61,440 bases of DNA, taken from contig NZ_NPMN01000027.1 of assembly GCF_002266425.1 (NCBI RefSeq), positions 1-61,440 on the forward strand, read 5' to 3'. A model generated the notes under the pieces. The model searched no databases. It was not told the DNA's origin and saw only the letters and a list, made by a program, of their open reading frames with translations. Below are positions 18,515 through 28,180 of the stretch, piece by piece; positions within the stretch are counted from its first letter, which is position 1, and every line of letters begins with the position of its first letter. The position numbers were made by a program, and so were the translations under genes. Source of the DNA: Tissierella sp. P1. Lineage in GTDB: Bacteria > Bacillota > Clostridia > Tissierellales > Tissierellaceae.

Positions 18515-18734
18515 TAGTAGGCTCTTAGCTTCTATATTATTTTGTGTTGCCTACTAAATAAAATAACAATATATCTTATTAAGTCTTTTGAACAAGCTGA
18601 TAAAGTTGGGCCCATCTATATAATAACATCTGGAAATTTATGATATAATCTTAATATGAAAACTTTAGTCCAGTACATAGTTGTAGCAAAATGCGAGCTA
18701 AAGATTATTAAGATTTTTAATAGGAGTGGTCTAG

Positions 18735-19496
18735 ATGAAAACCAAAATTATAAATGTGCTTATTGTGTTTCTATTAAGTATTTCAATTATTGGGTGTTCA
18801 AGCGGGAAAAAAAGTTTAAACTTAAACAATAGTAGTACAAATAGTAACAAAATTTCTGATACCAGTGTTCCAACAGATCCTTCTTCTACCTCCTTAGACA
18901 GCAATAGTGAAAACCCAGAGACCCAGATGCTATCTAATAACTCGGTATTGTAAGCATATAAAGAAGTATTGCAGAACGAGACTGAATTCTTTAGCACAGA
19001 TAACAAGAAAAAATTATATCTGAATGGCTTTTTAACTAACGAAGGAATTTATGACACTATCTTCGAAGTAACGCACTTTACGGTGCTAGACATGGATGGT
19101 GACAAAGCTGTTGTTCTTGAATTATCAGTAGGCGATGAACCAGAGTTTTATGAAGTCTTGCATTATATGAATGATACAGTTTATGGATACCTTATTGCGT
19201 ACAGGGGTTTAGAAGGGCTAAAAGCAGATGGAACATTTAGTTATTCAAGCGGTGCGGCAGATAATGGAACCGGAAAATTGAAATTGGAGTCAGATGCCTT
19301 TGAAACTGATATATTAGGGTACAGTAAGTCAAGTCAAGGCGATGATAACTTAATCATATCATATTTCATTAATAATGAACCAGTTACGGAAGAGTCCTTT
19401 GATTCTTTCATGAATGAACAATTTGGAAAAAAAGATGCAGTATGGTATGAATTTTCTCAAAGGAATATTGAAACTGAACTCTCTATAAATCCATAA
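18735..19496 (+). pseudogene. lipoprotein with one in-frame stop codon
   Basis: A signal peptide with lipobox ISIIGC (Cys about residue 21) is followed by a Ser/Asn/Thr-rich linker. The frame is then interrupted by TAA at 18951-18953 and resumes without frame change: AYKEVLQNETEFFSTDNKKK, FTVLDMDGDKAVVLEL, VWYEFSQRNIE. A single base change restores a 253-residue secreted lipoprotein. The C-terminal part, with a calcium-like DMDGD element, resembles lipoproteins of unknown function in Clostridia. Alternatives are a recent nonsense mutation, a sequencing error or readthrough. The ATG of the downstream ORF at 18969 lacks a ribosome-binding site. Confidence 0.75.
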
Positions 19497-19508
19497 AAAG
19501 GGTTCCCT

Positions 19509-19546
19509 TAAAAAAAGCTATGAGATTATATCTCATAGCTTTTTTG
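19509..19546. terminator. bidirectional terminator
   Basis: AAAAAAGCTATGAGA and TCTCATAGCTTTTTT form a 15-bp stem with A and T tracts on both sides. It serves the lipoprotein gene (+) and could stop the leftward XRE operon. Confidence 0.85.
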
Positions 19547-19611
19547 GGTATTCTTGACGCAGTAAAAAGTTAACTTGCCATTGGCACCATATCCGTTATT
19601 AATAGGAATTT

Positions 19612-19845
19612 TTACATGCTGCAATTATCTTCCTCATAGTCACTTTCTATATATTCTAAAATGTCTCCTGGTTGACATTTCAATTCTCTGCAAATAGCAT
19701 TGAGAGTTGAAAACCTTATAGCCTTTACCTTTCCAGTTTTAAGATTAGACAGATTGACAATTGAAATACCTACAAGCTCCGATAATTCGTTAAGTGATAT
19801 TTTCCTATCTGCCATCATGCGATCAAGTCTTACAATTATCGCCAT
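19612..19845 (-). CDS. XRE-family (Cro/CI-like) small regulator
   Basis: 77 residues consisting of one helix-turn-helix domain: RLDRMMADRKISLNELSELV, GISIVNLSNLKTGKVKAIR, CRELKCQPGDILEYIE. This is the YozG-type family that commonly follows a DUF2975 membrane protein. AGGAGG precedes the ATG by 8 nt. It lies 12 nt after the DUF2975 gene, so they form one operon. Its likely target is its own promoter. Confidence 0.9.
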   Translation of the reverse strand: MAIIVRLDRMMADRKISLNELSELVGISIVNLSNLKTGKVKAIRFSTLNAICRELKCQPGDILEYIESDYEEDNCSM

Positions 19846-19857
19846 ACTATCATCCTC

Positions 19858-20457
19858 CTAAACTGTCTCATCATATTCATGCTGAAGGTAACTGCCATAC
19901 TTAAATACACCACTAAGTATAAACATCATAAACCCAGCTAATATTAAATAAAGGTTTACTGAAAAGTTTGTACTTACATTTTGAATTTTTAAAGTATTTA
20001 TCACTGAACTGGCCATAAAAACTTGAGACGCCGGAATTAAAAATGAGCCTAAAAGTAATATGAGCCCAACCATTGATATCCTTTTTGCGTTTTGTATTGA
20101 AAAGGGTTTAGCATCTTCTATAGTCTTTAGAATAAGGCATAATTGTTTAAGTAATGGGGTAACTAAAACAAAAATTAATGTTGATATTATTGTTATTGAA
20201 GAATATATATTTTTCGTATTAACCTCATGTGTTATTTCATTAAGATTATACCTAATCAATCCATCAAGGTAAAATCCGGAGTGCCCTGTACTGCTTTTAC
20301 TTACTACAAAGTTCGAATCAGGTACTAAGAGAATAACTATAAAAGCAACTAAAGACACACAGGCAGCAACAATCGCTATCCAATAAAATGCATTCAAAAC
20401 AACCTCCAAATTGTGTGAATATCTTTTGATTTTTTGCATTTCAGATTTGTAATTCAT
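19858..20457 (-). CDS. DUF2975 membrane protein
   Basis: 199 residues with four predicted membrane helices (segments around AFYWIAIVAACVSLVAFIVI, ITIISTLIFVLVTPLL, VGLILLLGSFLIPA and LYLILAGFMMFILSGVFKYG). The pattern matches DUF2975, which almost always pairs with a small XRE regulator as seen here. The ATG at 20457 is selected because GGGGGT lies 7 nt upstream. Biochemical function is unknown; a membrane-signal-to-regulator pair is a reasonable inference. Confidence 0.85.
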   Translation of the reverse strand: MNYKSEMQKIKRYSHNLEVVLNAFYWIAIVAACVSLVAFIVILLVPDSNFVVSKSSTGHSGFYLDGLIRYNLNEITHEVNTKNIYSSITIISTLIFVLVTPLLKQLCLILKTIEDAKPFSIQNAKRISMVGLILLLGSFLIPASQVFMASSVINTLKIQNVSTNFSVNLYLILAGFMMFILSGVFKYGSYLQHEYDETV

Positions 20458-20602
20458 ACATTTACCCCCTAAACTAAATTTATACATTTATTATAATTAA
20501 ATATTTTATCAATGTCAATAAAATTTTAATGATTATCGATAAATTATAATCCTAATGAGGGTATCTGATAAAATAAAAATTGAAATAATAATCAAGTAAA
20601 AT

Positions 20603-20645
20603 AAAGGATACTACTGAAATGAAAAGTAGTATCCTTTATTTTGGA
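20603..20645 (+). terminator. hairpin upstream of the DUF255 gene
   Basis: AAAGGATACTAC (20603-20614) pairs with GTAGTATCCTTT (20627-20638), followed by ATTTTGG. No gene precedes it on this strand, so it either ends a short leader transcript or acts as a cis-regulatory element. A TATAAT at 20645 follows directly. Confidence 0.45.
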
Positions 20646-20682
20646 TATAATAAACTAAAAGATATAGAAAGAAGTTGATAGT

Positions 20683-22467
20683 ATGACTGATTCAAATAGA
20701 GTGCACAATAGATTAATTCATGAGAAATCACCATACCTTTTGCAACATGCCCATAATCCTGTGTATTGGTATCCTTGGAGTGAAGAAGCTCTAACAAAAG
20801 CTAAAGAAGAAAACAAACCCCTATTTATATCCATCGGATATAGTACCTGTCACTGGTGTCATGTAATGAACAGAGAATCATTCCAAGACGAAGAAGTCGC
20901 AGAAGTATTAAATAAATATTTCGTTCCAATAAAAGTAGACAGAGAAGAAAGACCAGATATTGATAAGGTATATATGACATTTTCTGAAGCCATGACTGGA
21001 TCTGGTGGATGGCCGCTTAATATATTAGCAACACCAGAAGGAAAACCTTTTTTTGTGGGGACATATTTTCCTAAGAGAACTAGAAGCAGGATGACAGGGA
21101 TAATTGATTTAATTAATAAAATCAATAGACTATGGAAAAATGATAAAGATAAGGTATTGGAAGAATCAGAATATATCTTAGAAGAAGTAAAGAAAAGATA
21201 TCTAGTAAATGAAACAGGAAATATAAAAGAGACAGTGAATAATGATGCAAAAGAAGGATTAATGAGAATATTTGATGAAAAAAATGGTGGATTTGGGTCT
21301 TATCCCAAATTTCCTATGCCACAATATCTATGGTTTCTCTTAGAACATAGTAGAAAAAATAACTATAGAGAAGCTTTGAAAATAACAGAGATTACTCTAG
21401 AAAAAATGTATAAAGGAGGCATTTTTGACCATATAGGATACGGCTTCTATAGATATTCCGTAGATGAAAAATGGTTAATACCTCATTTTGAAAAAATGCT
21501 CTATGACAATGCACTATTAGGAATTGTCTATACAAGAGCATATGAGATAACCGGAAAATCATTATATAAAGAAGTGGCAGAAAAGATATATGCCTTTGTA
21601 ATAAGAGATATGTCATCTACAGAAGGAGGATTTTATTCAGCATTAGATGCAGAATCAGAAGGAGAAGAGGGAAAGTTTTATATATTTGACTATGATGAAA
21701 TACTAAATGTCTTGGGAGAGGAGATAGGAGAATTATATTCTAAGTACTATAATATTACAGAAGAAGGAAATTTTGAAGGCTCCAATAACCCTAATCTAAT
21801 TTTACATGATTTGAATGAGATATCAGAGTTGGATAGATCAAATCTTGATAAAGCTAATAAGATACTCTTTGAATACAGAAATAAAAGAATTAAACCCCAT
21901 AGAGATGAAAAAATATTAACTTCATGGAATGGTTTAATGATAGCTAGTTTAGCACATGCAGCTCAAATATTTAATAATGAAGACTACAGTAAAATAGCTA
22001 CAAAATCATCAGATTTTATAATAGAAAACTCCATGGATAAAGAAGGCCATTTATTATCGACTTATATAAATGGAGAAGGCTATAATGTTGGTTTTTTAGA
22101 AGACTATTCATTCTTTATATATGGATTACTTGAGCTATTTGAAGCAACAAATGATAATAAATATTTAGACCTAGGGGTAAGATTAACTGAAGATATGATA
22201 AAACTCTTCGGAGATACGAAAGATGGAGGATTATTTTTCTATAGCAATATATCAGAACAGTTAATAATGCGACCAAAGGATGTTTATGATGGTGCTATAC
22301 CATCTGGTAATTCCATGGCTATAATGAGTTTATTTAAACTATACAATTTAACTAAAGAAGAAAAATATAAAAAGATTGCCAATAAAATGCTCTATGCCTT
22401 TGGAGACGATATAAACAATAATCCACTTTCACACCTATATTCAGTAATTGCAATAGAACAAAGATAG
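20683..22467 (+). CDS. thioredoxin-domain (DUF255, YyaL-like) protein
   Basis: 594 residues. Residues 1-165 are the DUF255 thioredoxin-like fold: [43 protein letters not shown]. The remainder is an alpha/alpha barrel of six-hairpin type ([44 protein letters not shown]), as in the SPATA20/YyaL family. The exact substrate is not established, though a redox or epimerase/glycan-related activity has been proposed. It is about 80 residues shorter than many homologues, mostly at the C-terminus. Monocistronic and convergent with the transporter at 22515. A relic copy of its CxxC region exists at 18408. Confidence 0.9.
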   Translation: MTDSNRVHNRLIHEKSPYLLQHAHNPVYWYPWSEEALTKAKEENKPLFISIGYSTCHWCHVMNRESFQDEEVAEVLNKYFVPIKVDREERPDIDKVYMTFSEAMTGSGGWPLNILATPEGKPFFVGTYFPKRTRSRMTGIIDLINKINRLWKNDKDKVLEESEYILEEVKKRYLVNETGNIKETVNNDAKEGLMRIFDEKNGGFGSYPKFPMPQYLWFLLEHSRKNNYREALKITEITLEKMYKGGIFDHIGYGFYRYSVDEKWLIPHFEKMLYDNALLGIVYTRAYEITGKSLYKEVAEKIYAFVIRDMSSTEGGFYSALDAESEGEEGKFYIFDYDEILNVLGEEIGELYSKYYNITEEGNFEGSNNPNLILHDLNEISELDRSNLDKANKILFEYRNKRIKPHRDEKILTSWNGLMIASLAHAAQIFNNEDYSKIATKSSDFIIENSMDKEGHLLSTYINGEGYNVGFLEDYSFFIYGLLELFEATNDNKYLDLGVRLTEDMIKLFGDTKDGGLFFYSNISEQLIMRPKDVYDGAIPSGNSMAIMSLFKLYNLTKEEKYKKIANKMLYAFGDDINNNPLSHLYSVIAIEQR

Positions 22468-22474
22468 AAATAAA

Positions 22475-22512
22475 TGGAGATAAGAAGTCTGCAAATAATT
22501 CCTATCTCCAAA
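22475..22512. terminator. bidirectional hairpin between convergent genes
   Basis: GGAGATA-GAA and TTC-TATCTCC pair across an 11-nt loop; AT-rich tracts flank both sides. Confidence 0.6.
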
Positions 22513-22514
22513 TT

Positions 22515-23915
22515 TTAAATAATTCCTAATGAGTTTAAAAATACAATTAATAGAAGTAGTGGTGAAATATATTTTAAAACAAAGTAATAGATAGTAATAG
22601 TTTTTGAGTTGCTTAACTTATTATTATTTGATAACTCATCTAATACGCTATCTTTGCTAACAAAATAACCAACAAAAATTGCTATTAAGAGTCCTCCAAC
22701 TGGTAGAATAATATTAGATGATATATAGTCAAATAAATCAAAAAAGTTTTTTCCCAAGATCGTTACATGTCCAAAAATACTACTAGAATGTACAGTTAAG
22801 GCACCTACTATAAACGTAGATAATGATACAATAATAACTGAATATTTCCTTTTAATATTCCATTTCTCCGTGATAAAGGCAATAGGAACCTCTGCCATTG
22901 ATAAGGAAGCAGTAGTAGCCGCAATGGATGCTAGAATAAAGAAAGCAATAATTAGTAGATTACCAAATGGGATATGTGAAAACACTAAAGGTATAGTATT
23001 AAATAATAGACTAGGTCCTGAATTTGGTCTCATTCCAAAGGTGAATACTACCGGAAATATTGCAATTCCAGCTAATAGAGAAACAAATGTATCTGATAGT
23101 GCAACTTTAGCAGATGTATGAATTAAATTATTATCTTCTGTAAAATAACTTCCATAAGTGATCATGGTTCCCATCCCAAGAGAGAGCTTAAAAAATGCCA
23201 AACCTAGTGCAGAAAGAATAACAGATGGATTTATTTTTGAAAAGTCTATTTTAAATAGAAAGTTAAAACCTGCTTTAGCTCCTGGTAATGTTAGGGCTCT
23301 TATACAAGAGATTACTAGGAGAACAAATAACACAGGCATAAGAGTCTTTGTTATTCTTTCAATTCCATTTTTGACTCCACCAATTAATATTAGTGCAACA
23401 ACCAAAATGGAAATTCCTTGCCATATAATAGGAGAATATAGACTTTCAGTAGTAGTTAAGAATTGATTCTCTACTATATTTGTTGCTTGCTCAAAAGAAA
23501 AATTAGAAAGATTTGAAAAAGCACCATTTATAGCTTTAAATACATATGAATATACCCATCCAGCAACAGCACTATAATAGAACATAATCAAAAATGCAGC
23601 AGCTACTCCAAAATAGCCAATAATCTTCCATTTTGGGTTTGCTTTAAGCTTAGTGAAGGCAGAGACTGCATTACTTCTAGATTTTCGTCCTATATAAAAT
23701 TCAGATACCATTACTGGCATACCAACTAATAATATGGATAAAAAATAAATTAATACAAAGGCTCCGCCACCGTTTTCGCCTACAAGGTAAGGAAATTTCC
23801 AAATATTACCTAATCCTACTGCTGAGCCAAGTGTTGCAAAAAATACTGCTAATCCGGATGAAAATGTTTCTCGTTTTTTATTTGTGGAGACTGATTCGTT
23901 ATTTGGTTTTTTCAT
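22515..23915 (-). CDS. neurotransmitter:sodium symporter (SNF) family transporter
   Basis: 466 residues, eleven to twelve membrane helices. The NSS signature is in TM1: ATLGSAVGLGNIWKFPYLVG, followed by ENGGGAFVLIYF and MVSEFYIGRKS. The family couples Na+ to uptake of amino acids (LeuT/MhsT type). The unwound TM1 glycine and the Na+-site residues appear intact. AGGAGG lies upstream of the ATG. No neighbouring catabolic gene hints at a substrate. Confidence 0.95.
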   Translation of the reverse strand: MKKPNNESVSTNKKRETFSSGLAVFFATLGSAVGLGNIWKFPYLVGENGGGAFVLIYFLSILLVGMPVMVSEFYIGRKSRSNAVSAFTKLKANPKWKIIGYFGVAAAFLIMFYYSAVAGWVYSYVFKAINGAFSNLSNFSFEQATNIVENQFLTTTESLYSPIIWQGISILVVALILIGGVKNGIERITKTLMPVLFVLLVISCIRALTLPGAKAGFNFLFKIDFSKINPSVILSALGLAFFKLSLGMGTMITYGSYFTEDNNLIHTSAKVALSDTFVSLLAGIAIFPVVFTFGMRPNSGPSLLFNTIPLVFSHIPFGNLLIIAFFILASIAATTASLSMAEVPIAFITEKWNIKRKYSVIIVSLSTFIVGALTVHSSSIFGHVTILGKNFFDLFDYISSNIILPVGGLLIAIFVGYFVSKDSVLDELSNNNKLSNSKTITIYYFVLKYISPLLLLIVFLNSLGII

Positions 23916-24004
23916 CTTTAGTTCCTCCTATATGAGTTTTGCCAATAGTACATTTGATATAAGGAATATTGTAATATTAATCTTAATTTACGTCAATAAT
24001 TAAA

Positions 24005-24028
24005 TTTTACCTAATTACTTAGGTAAAA
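24005..24028. other. inverted repeat TTTTACCTA-N6-TAGGTAAAA
   Basis: A 9-bp perfect dyad at 24005-24013/24020-24028 in the divergent region between the symporter and HD-hydrolase genes. It could be an operator or a weak terminator. Confidence 0.4.
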
Positions 24029-24088
24029 CATCATTTAAATAAAGTTGTGATAAATTTTAACGGATTTAAATCTTATAATCAATAATAC

Positions 24089-24117
24089 TTGACACCATAA
24101 GTTCACTAGCCTATTAT
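24089..24117 (+). promoter_or_regulatory. sigma-A promoter of the HD hydrolase gene
   Basis: TTGACA (24089-24094), 17-bp spacer, TATTAT (24112-24117); near-consensus, 38 bp before the start codon. Confidence 0.8.
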
Positions 24118-24155
24118 ATATAATAAAGTGATAAAGAAAGAAAGAAGGGGAACAA

Positions 24156-24737
24156 ATGACAAATAAAATACCTACTAGAGAGGAAGCTTTAGAATTATTT
24201 AAAAAATATAATAAATCGGATAGTCTGCTTCGCCATGCTTTAGCAGTTGAAGGAACAATGAAGCATTTTGCTGAAATTTTCAATGAACCAGATGTAGAGA
24301 AATGGACCATAGTAGGCCTTATTCATGACTTAGACTATGAAATGTATCCAGAGGAACATTGTATAAAGGTGCAAGAAATTCTCAGAGAAGAAGGATATCC
24401 AGAGGATTATATAAGAGCAGTAGCAAGTCATGGATTTGGAATATGCTGTGATATAGAACCTATTGAAAAAATGGAAAAGGTGTTATATGCTATTGATGAA
24501 CTTACTGGACTTATTACAGCAGTAGCACTTCTCCGTCCTAGCAGATCTGTATTAGATTTAGAGCCAAAGTCTGTAAAGAAAAAATGGAAAGATAAAGCTT
24601 TTGCGGCAGGGGTAGACAGATCTGTTATTGAAAAAGGTATAGAGATGTTAGGGATGGAAAGAGATGATGTAATTAGAGAAACTATCCTCGCTATGAGAAA
24701 AGTGGCGGAAGAAATAGGCTTAAAAGGAGAACTATAA
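24156..24737 (+). CDS. HD-domain (HDIG) hydrolase
   Basis: 193 residues. Metal-binding HD motifs: LLRHALAVE (first His), GLIHDLDYE (HD) and ASHGFG (His), with a late Asp in AIDELTGLI. HD domains are metal-dependent phosphohydrolases acting on nucleotides or related phosphoesters; this small stand-alone type is common in Clostridia and has no assigned substrate. GAAGGGGAA precedes the ATG. Own promoter and terminator, so monocistronic. Confidence 0.88.
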   Translation: MTNKIPTREEALELFKKYNKSDSLLRHALAVEGTMKHFAEIFNEPDVEKWTIVGLIHDLDYEMYPEEHCIKVQEILREEGYPEDYIRAVASHGFGICCDIEPIEKMEKVLYAIDELTGLITAVALLRPSRSVLDLEPKSVKKKWKDKAFAAGVDRSVIEKGIEMLGMERDDVIRETILAMRKVAEEIGLKGEL

Positions 24738-24742
24738 ATTTA

Positions 24743-24770
24743 AAAACCCAGTATTTACTGGGTTTTATTA
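24743..24770 (+). terminator. HD hydrolase terminator
   Basis: AACCCAGT and ACTGGGTT (8 bp, 4-nt loop) with a following TTATT tract. Confidence 0.85.
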
Positions 24771-24825
24771 TGCTATAATTAGGGTAACAAATAGTATAAA
24801 GAAATATATAATAAGGAGACAGTAT

Positions 24826-25329
24826 ATGATAAGAGATTTAAAGGATAAGAAAACTAATATACATCCAGAAGGATTTATTGCTGAGACAGCAGATGTTTTA
24901 GGAGATGTAACCATAGGCGAAGGAAGTAGTATGTGGTATGGAGCAGTGGCACGTGGGGATATGAGCTATATAACCATTGGGAAATTCACCAATATACAAG
25001 ATAATGCTACAGTACATGTAGATACCAATACTCCTTGTGAAATCGGAGATTATACTACTATAGGACATAATGCAGTAGTTCATGGTTGTAAAATAGGCAA
25101 TAATTGTTTAATTGGAATGGGATCAATAATTCTTAATGGGGCTGTTATTGGCGATAATTGTATAATAGCAGCCGGAGCATTGATTACAGAGGGAGCAGTT
25201 ATACCATCTAATTCTTTAGTAATGGGCTCACCAGGAAAGGTTAGAAGGGAAGTAAGTAAAGAAGAAATAGAGACAGTAAAATATAATGCAGTTAGATACG
25301 AAGAATTATGGAGAAATGAACATTTATAA
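24826..25329 (+). CDS. gamma-carbonic anhydrase-family hexapeptide protein
   Basis: 167 residues dominated by left-handed beta-helix hexapeptide repeats (VTIGEGSSMWYGAVARGD, ITIGKFTNIQDNATVHVD, CKIGNNCLIGMGSI, AVIGDNCIIAAGAL). The three zinc ligands of the trimeric gamma-CA fold are represented by the His in NATVHVD and in GHNAVVHG. Many members (YrdA/PaaY) have weak or no carbonic anhydrase activity, so CO2 hydration is not assured. Preceded by AAGGAGA; monocistronic. Confidence 0.9.
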   Translation: MIRDLKDKKTNIHPEGFIAETADVLGDVTIGEGSSMWYGAVARGDMSYITIGKFTNIQDNATVHVDTNTPCEIGDYTTIGHNAVVHGCKIGNNCLIGMGSIILNGAVIGDNCIIAAGALITEGAVIPSNSLVMGSPGKVRREVSKEEIETVKYNAVRYEELWRNEHL

Positions 25330-25349
25330 CAAGAAAATATTTATATTAG

Positions 25350-25396
25350 AGGATATATTGACTAAGAAATTTCTAGATCAATATATCCTTTTTAAT
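25350..25396 (+). terminator. terminator of the gamma-CA gene
   Basis: AGGATATATTGA (25350-25361) pairs with TCAATATATCCT (25378-25389), then TTTTAATTT. Confidence 0.85.
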
Positions 25397-25529
25397 TTAT
25401 TCAATTGATAATTTGTGACTGAGTTAGACCTTTTATCCTTTTTTTCGGTTCTATGATTTGTGAAATATGAATAACATATATCACAATAATTTTTTCTTAA
25501 TCATTTTAATAAAATCAAGGGGGGATAAT

Positions 25530-26825
25530 ATGTTAACCAATCCAGTAGTATTATCAGTATTAGTTATGACTATCTTATGTTTATTAAAACTAAATGTATT
25601 AATCGCACTTATTCTAGCTGCTTTAAAAGGCGGTGTATTATCAGGTATGTCATTAGGAGATACTATAGCTACTCTAATTGGTGGTATGGGTGGTAATGCG
25701 GAAACTGCGTTATCTTATATATTACTTGGAGCCTTAGCAGTAGCCATTGGCAAGACAGGAGTTGCAGACATATTAGCTAGAAAAATAGGAAAAATGGTTG
25801 AAGGGAGAAGAGCAATATTTGTATTGTTAATAGCTGGTGTAGCTTGTTTCTCACAAAATCTGATTCCAGTCCATATAGCTTTTATTCCAATACTAATACC
25901 ACCATTAATTTCTGTTATGAATAAGTTGAAAATTGACAGAAGGGCTGTAGCATCAGCATTGACATTTGGCCTCAAGGCTCCTTATGTAATGCTTCCAGTA
26001 GGCTTTGGACTTATATTTCATAATATAATAAGAGACGCTTTAATAGATAATGGTATGAATGTGGAAACAAATATGGTTTGGAAGTCAATGTTACTTCCCG
26101 GTATAGGTATGATAATAGGATTATTTATTGCAGTATTAATAGCCTACAGAAAGCCGAGAGAATATAAAGATATTAAATTAGCTAAACCAGATATTAAGCA
26201 CGAGGGGATGTCTAAGGAACATATAGGGGCTTTAATTGGGGCGATTGCAGCCTTTGCTATACAAATTATAACAAAGTCACTTCCACTTGGAGCCATAGCA
26301 GGTCTAGCAATAATGATGGGATTTGGTGCGTTTAAATGGAAAGAACTTGATGAAATGCTAAACGGTGGCATTTCACTAATGGGATTTATTGCCTTTATAA
26401 TGTTAGTTGCTTCTGGGTATGGTGCAGTTATTAGAGCCACTGGGGGAGTAGAATCTTTAGTAGAAGCTGCGGCAGGTATGATGGGGGGAAGCAAAGCCAT
26501 AGCAGCGTTTATAATGTTATTCATTGGTCTAATAATTACCATGGGTATTGGAACTTCTTTTGGAACAGTTCCAATAATAGCTGCAATATTTGTTCCACTA
26601 TGTATGACTTTAGGATTTAGTCCTGCCGCAACTATTTGCTTAGTAGGTACAGCTGGCGCATTGGGAGATGCTGGATCTCCGGCTTCTGATAGTACATTAG
26701 GACCTACGGCTGGATTAAATGTAGATGGACAGCATGACCATATTTGGGATACCTGTGTTCCTACGTTTATTCATTATAATATTCCATTATTGATATTTGG
26801 AACTATAGCAGCATTAATACTTTAA
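25530..26825 (+). CDS. Na+/H+ antiporter family (YuiF-like) permease
   Basis: 431 residues, eleven or more membrane helices, with the COG2056-type segments SQNLIPVHIAFIPILIPP and GIGTSFGTVPIIAAIF, and AGALGDAGSPASDSTLGPT near the C-terminus. Members are annotated as Na+/H+ antiporters or as amino-acid (histidine) permeases; the sequence alone does not separate these. The ATG at 25530 follows AAGGGGGG; the longer ORF from 25467 has no ribosome-binding site. Confidence 0.85.
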   Translation: MLTNPVVLSVLVMTILCLLKLNVLIALILAALKGGVLSGMSLGDTIATLIGGMGGNAETALSYILLGALAVAIGKTGVADILARKIGKMVEGRRAIFVLLIAGVACFSQNLIPVHIAFIPILIPPLISVMNKLKIDRRAVASALTFGLKAPYVMLPVGFGLIFHNIIRDALIDNGMNVETNMVWKSMLLPGIGMIIGLFIAVLIAYRKPREYKDIKLAKPDIKHEGMSKEHIGALIGAIAAFAIQIITKSLPLGAIAGLAIMMGFGAFKWKELDEMLNGGISLMGFIAFIMLVASGYGAVIRATGGVESLVEAAAGMMGGSKAIAAFIMLFIGLIITMGIGTSFGTVPIIAAIFVPLCMTLGFSPAATICLVGTAGALGDAGSPASDSTLGPTAGLNVDGQHDHIWDTCVPTFIHYNIPLLIFGTIAALIL

Positions 26826-26832
26826 TATGACT

Positions 26833-26860
26833 AAGGGGACAGGTTAACTGTCTCCTTTGC
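26833..26860 (+). terminator. antiporter gene terminator
   Basis: AAGGGGACAG pairs with CTGTCTCCTT (one G-U), followed by TGC rather than a long U tract. Confidence 0.6.
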
Positions 26861-27098
26861 AATTATGGAAGGAATGGTTATGAAAAAGATAGTTTTGGAA
26901 ATTGTCGTAACTAGTGATGGATGAGATAATATATAAAGATATTAATCTTTGTAAAGACATGATAAAAGCCGATATTTAGATAGAAATAATAGAACAAAGA
27001 ATAGGAATATTAGATAACTAATTTAATTAAATAGTTATTAATAGATTTTATATGTTATAATATTATTTAAATTTTATATAAGAAAGGAATCGTTATAT

Positions 27099-27476
27099 AT
27101 GAATAGTTTTCCGACAATAGATGAGGTTCATCAGATCCTTGACGATATAGCAGAAGAATTACCAAAGGAGTTCTTCGATAAACTTAATGAGGGTATAATC
27201 CTTTTACCAGAATATAAACTTCATCCTGAGAGTAGAGATAGAGATAAATTATATATTATGGGAGAATATATCAAAAGTATAACAGGTAGAAGAATTGCGA
27301 TCTACTATGGCTCTTTTGAAAAGGTCTGTTATGGACTCTCTAGACAAGAATTGTATGATAAGTTACAGGATACTCTATTACATGAATTCACTCATCATCT
27401 GGAATCCTTAGCAGGAGAAAAGGGATTGGAAATAAAGGATGCAGAAGATATGAAGAAATATAGGGGAAGGGAATAG
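27099..27476 (+). CDS. minimal zincin metallopeptidase (PF06262 type)
   Basis: 125 residues. The HExxH zinc site is LLHEFTHHLE at about residues 98-107, near the C-terminus as in this family. The upstream part has LPKEFFDKLNEGIILLPEY and IAIYYGSFEKVCYG, consistent with predicted single-domain Zn-dependent proteases (TTHA0227-like). Substrate unknown. AAGGAAT ribosome-binding site. The preceding 270 bp show no confident gene; short fragments there are broken by stops. Confidence 0.85.
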   Translation: MNSFPTIDEVHQILDDIAEELPKEFFDKLNEGIILLPEYKLHPESRDRDKLYIMGEYIKSITGRRIAIYYGSFEKVCYGLSRQELYDKLQDTLLHEFTHHLESLAGEKGLEIKDAEDMKKYRGRE

Positions 27477-27485
27477 AGTTGGTAT

Positions 27486-27519
27486 TATAGAGAGATTTCA
27501 TATATGAAATTTCTCTATA
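27486..27519 (+). terminator. long hairpin after the metallopeptidase gene
   Basis: TATAGAGAGATTTCA (27486-27500) and TGAAATTTCTCTATA (27505-27519) pair with one mismatch around a TATA loop. No U tract follows, so it may be a 3'-stabilising structure. Confidence 0.5.
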
Positions 27520-27640
27520 GGCGGAATAAGTTATGATTATATTTATAAACATATGAATTAAAGATGTCGATTAATATCGATGTTGTGGAATTAAAAAATC
27601 TTCTTAATTTATAGAAATGATAGTTGGTTAAAGGTACTTA

Positions 27641-27676
27641 ATTAAAAACCCCTAGAATATTAACTATTCTAGGGGT
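27641..27676 (-). terminator. cold-shock gene terminator
   Basis: On the minus strand ACCCCTAGAATA and TATTCTAGGGGT form a 12-bp stem, followed by TTTTTAAT. Confidence 0.88.
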
Positions 27677-27686
27677 AAAATATTTA

Positions 27687-27884
27687 CTATTTTATAACGA
27701 TATTTTCAGCTTGAAGACCTTTTTGTCCTTGAGCTACGTCAAATTCTACTTCTTGCCCTTCTTCTAAAGCTTTGAAACCTTCTTTTTGGATTTGTGAGAA
27801 GTGAGCGAAAACATCATTTCCGTCTTCTCCTGTAATAAATCCAAATCCTTTTTCTGCATTAAACCATTTTACTGTACCCTTCAT
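27687..27884 (-). CDS. CspA-family cold-shock protein
   Basis: 65 residues, one OB-fold domain with both RNA-binding motifs: KGFGFI (RNP1) and VFAHFS (RNP2); the start is [16 protein letters not shown]. It is an RNA chaperone for cold adaptation. The ATG at 27884 is 7-8 nt after GGAGGT; an in-frame GTG at 27899 overlaps the ribosome-binding site. The roughly 270-bp gap upstream to the next gene could hold the long 5' leader typical of csp mRNAs. Confidence 0.96.
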   Translation of the reverse strand: MKGTVKWFNAEKGFGFITGEDGNDVFAHFSQIQKEGFKALEEGQEVEFDVAQGQKGLQAENIVIK

Positions 27885-28151
27885 AATGTGTACCTCCAAA
27901 TTTTATTTCTTAAACTACTGTAATAAATTAATAATAAAATTTCTACACATGTATGCAAACTGCGAGTACCTATGGAAATATATATTATGTTACTTTTTAC
28001 ATTTAATTTAAGTTCTTATTAAGCATAGCATAACTGTTAACTAATAGCAAGGTATATTTAATAAATAAATATTACATCATCTATTGATACTACAAAGGCA
28101 TCTACAATACTATCAAAATATATTGAGGTAGCTGAGATTTCTAAATGTAAT

Positions 28152-28180
28152 AGAAAGGTCCAATTAGGGACCTTTTCTAC
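28152..28180. terminator. terminator of the binding-protein gene
   Basis: AGAAAGGTCC and GGGACCTTTTCT form a 10-bp stem usable in both directions. Confidence 0.65.
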
